DNA from: Candidatus Omnitrophota bacterium
GTDB lineage: Bacteria > Omnitrophota > Gorgyraeia > Gygaellales > Profunditerraquicolaceae
Assembly (NCBI GenBank): GCA_026387255.1
Contig: JAPLMA010000115.1
Location: forward strand, 1 to 8,088
DNA: 8,088 bases
Reading direction: 5' to 3'
Positions 6,267 to 8,088 of this stretch are shown here, piece by piece. The notes under the pieces were generated by a model that was not told the origin of the DNA, did no database searches, and worked only from the letters and a program-made list of their open reading frames with translations. The translations under genes were made by a program, and so were the position numbers. The number at the start of each line of letters is the position of its first letter. Positions within the stretch are counted from its first letter, which is position 1.

Positions 6267-6305
6267 TTAATGAGTCCACCATTGATTTAGTGGCGGACGA
6301 ATTAA
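6267..6305. repeat. Leader hairpin, copy 1 (nearest acpP)
   Basis: Inner stem GTCCACCA (6274-6281) pairs with TGGCGGAC (6291-6298) with one A-C mismatch, which is a G-U wobble on the transcribed strand. Outside it is a symmetric GA/GA internal loop (6272-6273 and 6299-6300), then a 5-bp outer stem TTAAT (6267-6271) with ATTAA (6301-6305). The 29-base core 6272-6300 matches copy 2 at 27 of 29 positions. The outer stem on the transcript ends 12 nt before the acpP ATG and overlaps the ribosome-binding site by one base. Confidence 0.8.
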
Positions 6306-6343
6306 TCCCGAGTCCGCCATTGATTCAGTGGCGGACGAGGGAT
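6305..6343. repeat. Leader hairpin, copy 2 (nearest fabG)
   Basis: Inner stem GTCCGCCA (6312-6319) pairs perfectly with TGGCGGAC (6329-6336) around TTGATTCAG. Flanking GA/GA positions (6310-6311 and 6337-6338) form the same internal loop as copy 1, and the outer stem is ATCCC (6305-6309) with GGGAT (6339-6343). The repeat period between the copies is 38 bases. The outer stem sequence differs entirely from copy 1 yet is equally complementary. It begins 13 bases after the fabG stop. No array of further copies or spacers follows. Confidence 0.85.
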
Positions 6344-6356
6344 ACCTATCTCTACT

Positions 6357-7100
6357 TTATGCCATTACCATGCCGCCGTCAATCGTAATTGTCTGCCCGG
6401 TTATATAGCTTGATTCTGGCGATGCTAAGAATAAACAAACCTGCGCTACATCCTCAGGCGTACCTAATTTGCCTAACGGAATCGCCTCCAACATCTTCTT
6501 TTTTATCTCCTCAGAAAGTTTCGCCGTCATCTCTGTCTGGATAAATCCCGGAGCTACCGCATTAGCATTAATATTGCGACTGGCTAACTCTTTAGCCACT
6601 GTTTTTGTAAGAGCAATTATCCCAGCTTTAGAAGCAGCATAATTTGCCTGGCCCGGGTTACCGATTAAACCAATAATCGAAGCGATACTGATAATCCGCC
6701 CACTTCTTTGTTTAATCATCGGCCTGGATACGGCCTTAATGCAGTTAAATGTGCCCTTTAAATTGACATTAATCACTGCATCCCAGTCTGCTTGGGACAT
6801 TCTAAGTATAAGATTATCCTTAGTAATTCCAGCATTGTTAACTAATATATCAACCTTTCCCATTTTGTCAAGAATTTTGTTTATGCCTTCTTCAACTAGG
6901 TCATAGTTAGTCACATCCATGGCTAAAGCCATGGCCTTGCGGCCTAAACCCTCGATATCTAAGGCGGTTTTCTGGGCGATTTCAAGGTTAACATCCGCGA
7001 CCACAATATCCGCCCCCTCTTTGGCAAAAGTCATGGCGATGGCCTGACCAATTCCCCTTGCCCCACCAGTAATTAAAGCAACCTTGTCTTTTAAGCGCAT
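6357..7100 (-). CDS. fabG: 3-oxoacyl-ACP reductase
   Basis: FabG performs the NADPH-dependent first reduction of the elongation cycle, 3-ketoacyl-ACP to 3-hydroxyacyl-ACP. The 247-residue protein is a classical short-chain dehydrogenase: cofactor motif TGGARGIG (11-18), NNAG (88-91), and the catalytic residues S141 in SIASIIG, Y154 and K158 in YAASK, with N113 in NVNLKG. The C-terminus ITGQTITIDGGMVM is typical of FabG, and the sequence GNPGQANYAASKAG matches FabG rather than general short-chain dehydrogenases. The ATG at 7098-7100 is preceded by AAGGAGG (complement of 7107-7113) at 6 nt, the clearest ribosome-binding site in the window together with that of acpP. It lies between fabD and acpP, as in many bacterial fab operons. 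Confidence 0.98.
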   Translation of the reverse strand: MRLKDKVALITGGARGIGQAIAMTFAKEGADIVVADVNLEIAQKTALDIEGLGRKAMALAMDVTNYDLVEEGINKILDKMGKVDILVNNAGITKDNLILRMSQADWDAVINVNLKGTFNCIKAVSRPMIKQRSGRIISIASIIGLIGNPGQANYAASKAGIIALTKTVAKELASRNINANAVAPGFIQTEMTAKLSEEIKKKMLEAIPLGKLGTPEDVAQVCLFLASPESSYITGQTITIDGGMVMA

Positions 7101-7113
7101 ATATTTCCTCCTT

Positions 7114-7260
7114 AAACTCGAAATCCTAAACTCTAAATCCCTGCCTACCGGCAGGCAAGCTAAACAAATCCTAAATCAGAAACTCTAAATTTTAAAGGCT
7201 TAGTTCTCGAGTTTATGGTTTAGAGTTTGCTTAAAGTTTCGTGTTTCGGGTTTAGAGTTT
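7114..7260. repeat. 7-bp periodic, inverted repeat array between fabD and fabG
   Basis: The gap is mostly built of heptads. The left part runs as AAANNNN units at 7114-7141 (AAACTCG, AAATCCT, AAACTCT, AAATCCC) and again at 7166-7200. The right part runs as GTTTNNN units at 7211-7258, with one irregular 11-base unit at 7225-7235. The two halves are inverted relative to each other: AAACTCTAAA occurs at 7128-7137 and 7180-7189, and its complement TTTAGAGTTT at 7219-7228 and 7251-7260. AAACTCGA (7114-7121) is likewise mirrored by TCGAGTTT (7207-7214). The fabD stop codon lies inside the last unit. No gene or clear promoter is visible here. Confidence 0.8.
7140..7155. repeat. Short GC-rich hairpin interrupting the heptad array
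   Basis: CCTGCC (7140-7145) pairs with GGCAGG (7150-7155) around TACC; TGCCT with AGGCA (7142-7146, 7153-7157) is an alternative pairing. It is GC-rich in an otherwise AT-rich gap and breaks the 7-bp phase, which suggests insertion of a small palindromic element. No T-run follows on either strand. Confidence 0.75.
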
Positions 7261-8088
7261 AAACTATATCTTCTTTTTTTTCTATATTTTTAACTTGCGC
7301 GCTACTATCAATACGCCGCATTAAACCCTTTAATATCTTACCCGGCCCAAACTCAATAAAATTGTTCACTCCGTTAGACAAAATTAACTTCATCGAATCT
7401 TCCCAAAGTACGCTCGCGGAAACTTGTTGAATCAAATTTTGTTTAATCTCACTCGCCGTTAAAACCAGCTTACCGGTAACATTACAAATTACCGGAAATT
7501 TAGGAGAGCCAATATTTATTTTTTCTAATTCCCGGGCTAATTTTAACGCAGCCCCCTGCATAAAAGAAGAATGGAACGCGCCACTGACCTCCAACGCCAC
7601 AGCTAATTTTGCCCCTTTTTCTTTAGCCAAAATCTGCGCCTGGGTGATTGATTCAACCGATCCGGAAATAACTATCTGGCCCGGGCAATTAATATTAGCC
7701 ACTTCTGCCTTAACTTCGGCACAAATCTCTTTAATTTTATCTAAATCCAGGCCAATCACCGAAAGCATCTTTCCCGGGTATTTAACTGCCTCTTCTTCCA
7801 TAAACTGGCCTCTACGCCAAACTAAATAAACCGCATCTTGGATATTAAGTGCACCCGCAGCAACTAAAGCCGAATACTCACCCAGGCTCAAACCAGCCAT
7901 ATATCCGTTAATTTGCGGATTTTTACTAAGATACGCCTGCCAACAAGCAATCGACACCGTCACAATCGCCGGCTGACAATTAGAAGTCTGAGTTAATTCC
8001 TCCAGTGGGCCGTTAAAACAAAGATCACTTATAGAAAATCCTAAAATTTTATCTGCCTTGTCAAAGACCGCTTTGCTTTCCGGAAAAG
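7259..8088 (-). CDS. fabD: Malonyl-CoA:ACP transacylase, 5' end beyond window
   Basis: FabD loads malonyl groups from malonyl-CoA onto ACP, supplying the extender unit used by FabF. The frame is open from the stop at 7259-7261 to the window edge, giving 275 visible residues. By comparison with E. coli FabD about 25 N-terminal residues, including the first glycine-rich motif, lie outside. The visible part starts FPESKAVFDKADKILGF and continues NCQPAIVTVS, both typical of the region before the active site. The nucleophile is the serine of GLSLGEYSA (visible residue 67, matching E. coli S92). The malonyl-carboxylate arginine is in WRRGQF (visible 92, E. coli R117), the catalytic histidine in SGAFHSS (visible 172), and the C-terminal signature is FGPGKILKGLMRRI. 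The usual histidine before the serine (GHSLG) is leucine here. A GTG at 7961-7963 is internal, not the start. Confidence 0.97.
   Translation of the reverse strand, partial: FPESKAVFDKADKILGFSISDLCFNGPLEELTQTSNCQPAIVTVSIACWQAYLSKNPQINGYMAGLSLGEYSALVAAGALNIQDAVYLVWRRGQFMEEEAVKYPGKMLSVIGLDLDKIKEICAEVKAEVANINCPGQIVISGSVESITQAQILAKEKGAKLAVALEVSGAFHSSFMQGAALKLARELEKINIGSPKFPVICNVTGKLVLTASEIKQNLIQQVSASVLWEDSMKLILSNGVNNFIEFGPGKILKGLMRRIDSSAQVKNIEKKEDIV

Noticed and set aside
6022..6270. Plus-strand open frame of 82 residues covering acpP
   Set aside because: It mirrors acpP exactly and is serine-rich as expected from reading the complement of acidic codons; no independent evidence of coding.
6272..6338. 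CRISPR repeat pair (29-base repeats at a 38-base period)
   Set aside because: There are only two copies, a 9-base interval is too short for a spacer, and both copies form nested hairpins in a gene leader.
7961..7963. GTG as the start of fabD
   Set aside because: The same frame stays open to the window edge and the extra 41 residues match the FabD N-terminal region, so the gene is cut by the window rather than starting here.

Overview
The window is one uninterrupted run of nine bacterial housekeeping genes, all on the minus strand, so transcription runs from high to low coordinates. In transcription order they are fabD (5' end outside the window), fabG, acpP, fabF, leuC, leuD, leuB, asd and truA (3' end outside the window). 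No gap exceeds about 160 bases. There is no gene on the plus strand, and no RNA gene, insertion sequence, prophage or CRISPR array.

The right half (about 4701-8088) is the core of type II fatty acid synthesis: malonyl transfer to ACP (FabD), the carrier itself (AcpP), chain extension (FabF) and the first reduction (FabG). The middle (1795-4627) is leuCDB, the isomerase subunits and dehydrogenase of leucine synthesis; leuA is not in the window. The left part carries asd, the branch-point enzyme of the aspartate family of amino acids, and truA, a tRNA pseudouridine synthase. Catalytic residues are intact in every gene where they can be seen, and there is no frameshift.

The organism is a bacterium with moderate to low GC content. 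Its small LeuC/LeuD pair (418 and 162 residues) and long-type LeuB do not resemble the proteobacterial versions. The leuCDB-asd-truA order, and intergenic palindromes built on GGGGACGGTTCT or GTCCGCCA, remind me of uncultivated lineages such as Omnitrophota. That placement is a recollection, not a demonstration.

The unusual content is between the genes. Most gaps hold at least one palindromic element, and several unrelated types are present: paired GC-rich hairpins before truA, two related GGGGAC elements flanking leuC, a 12-bp hairpin before fabF, a tandem pair of hairpins before acpP, and a 7-bp periodic array between fabD and fabG that is interrupted by another hairpin. Five of these structures (before truA, leuD, leuC, fabF and acpP) end 11-13 nt upstream of the start codon, while their distance from the preceding stop codon varies from 3 to 23 nt. 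Three of those five genes (truA, leuC, fabF) have no visible Shine-Dalgarno sequence. In the acpP leader both tandem hairpins have different outer stems that are each self-complementary, a covariation pattern. These are the best candidates for something undescribed.
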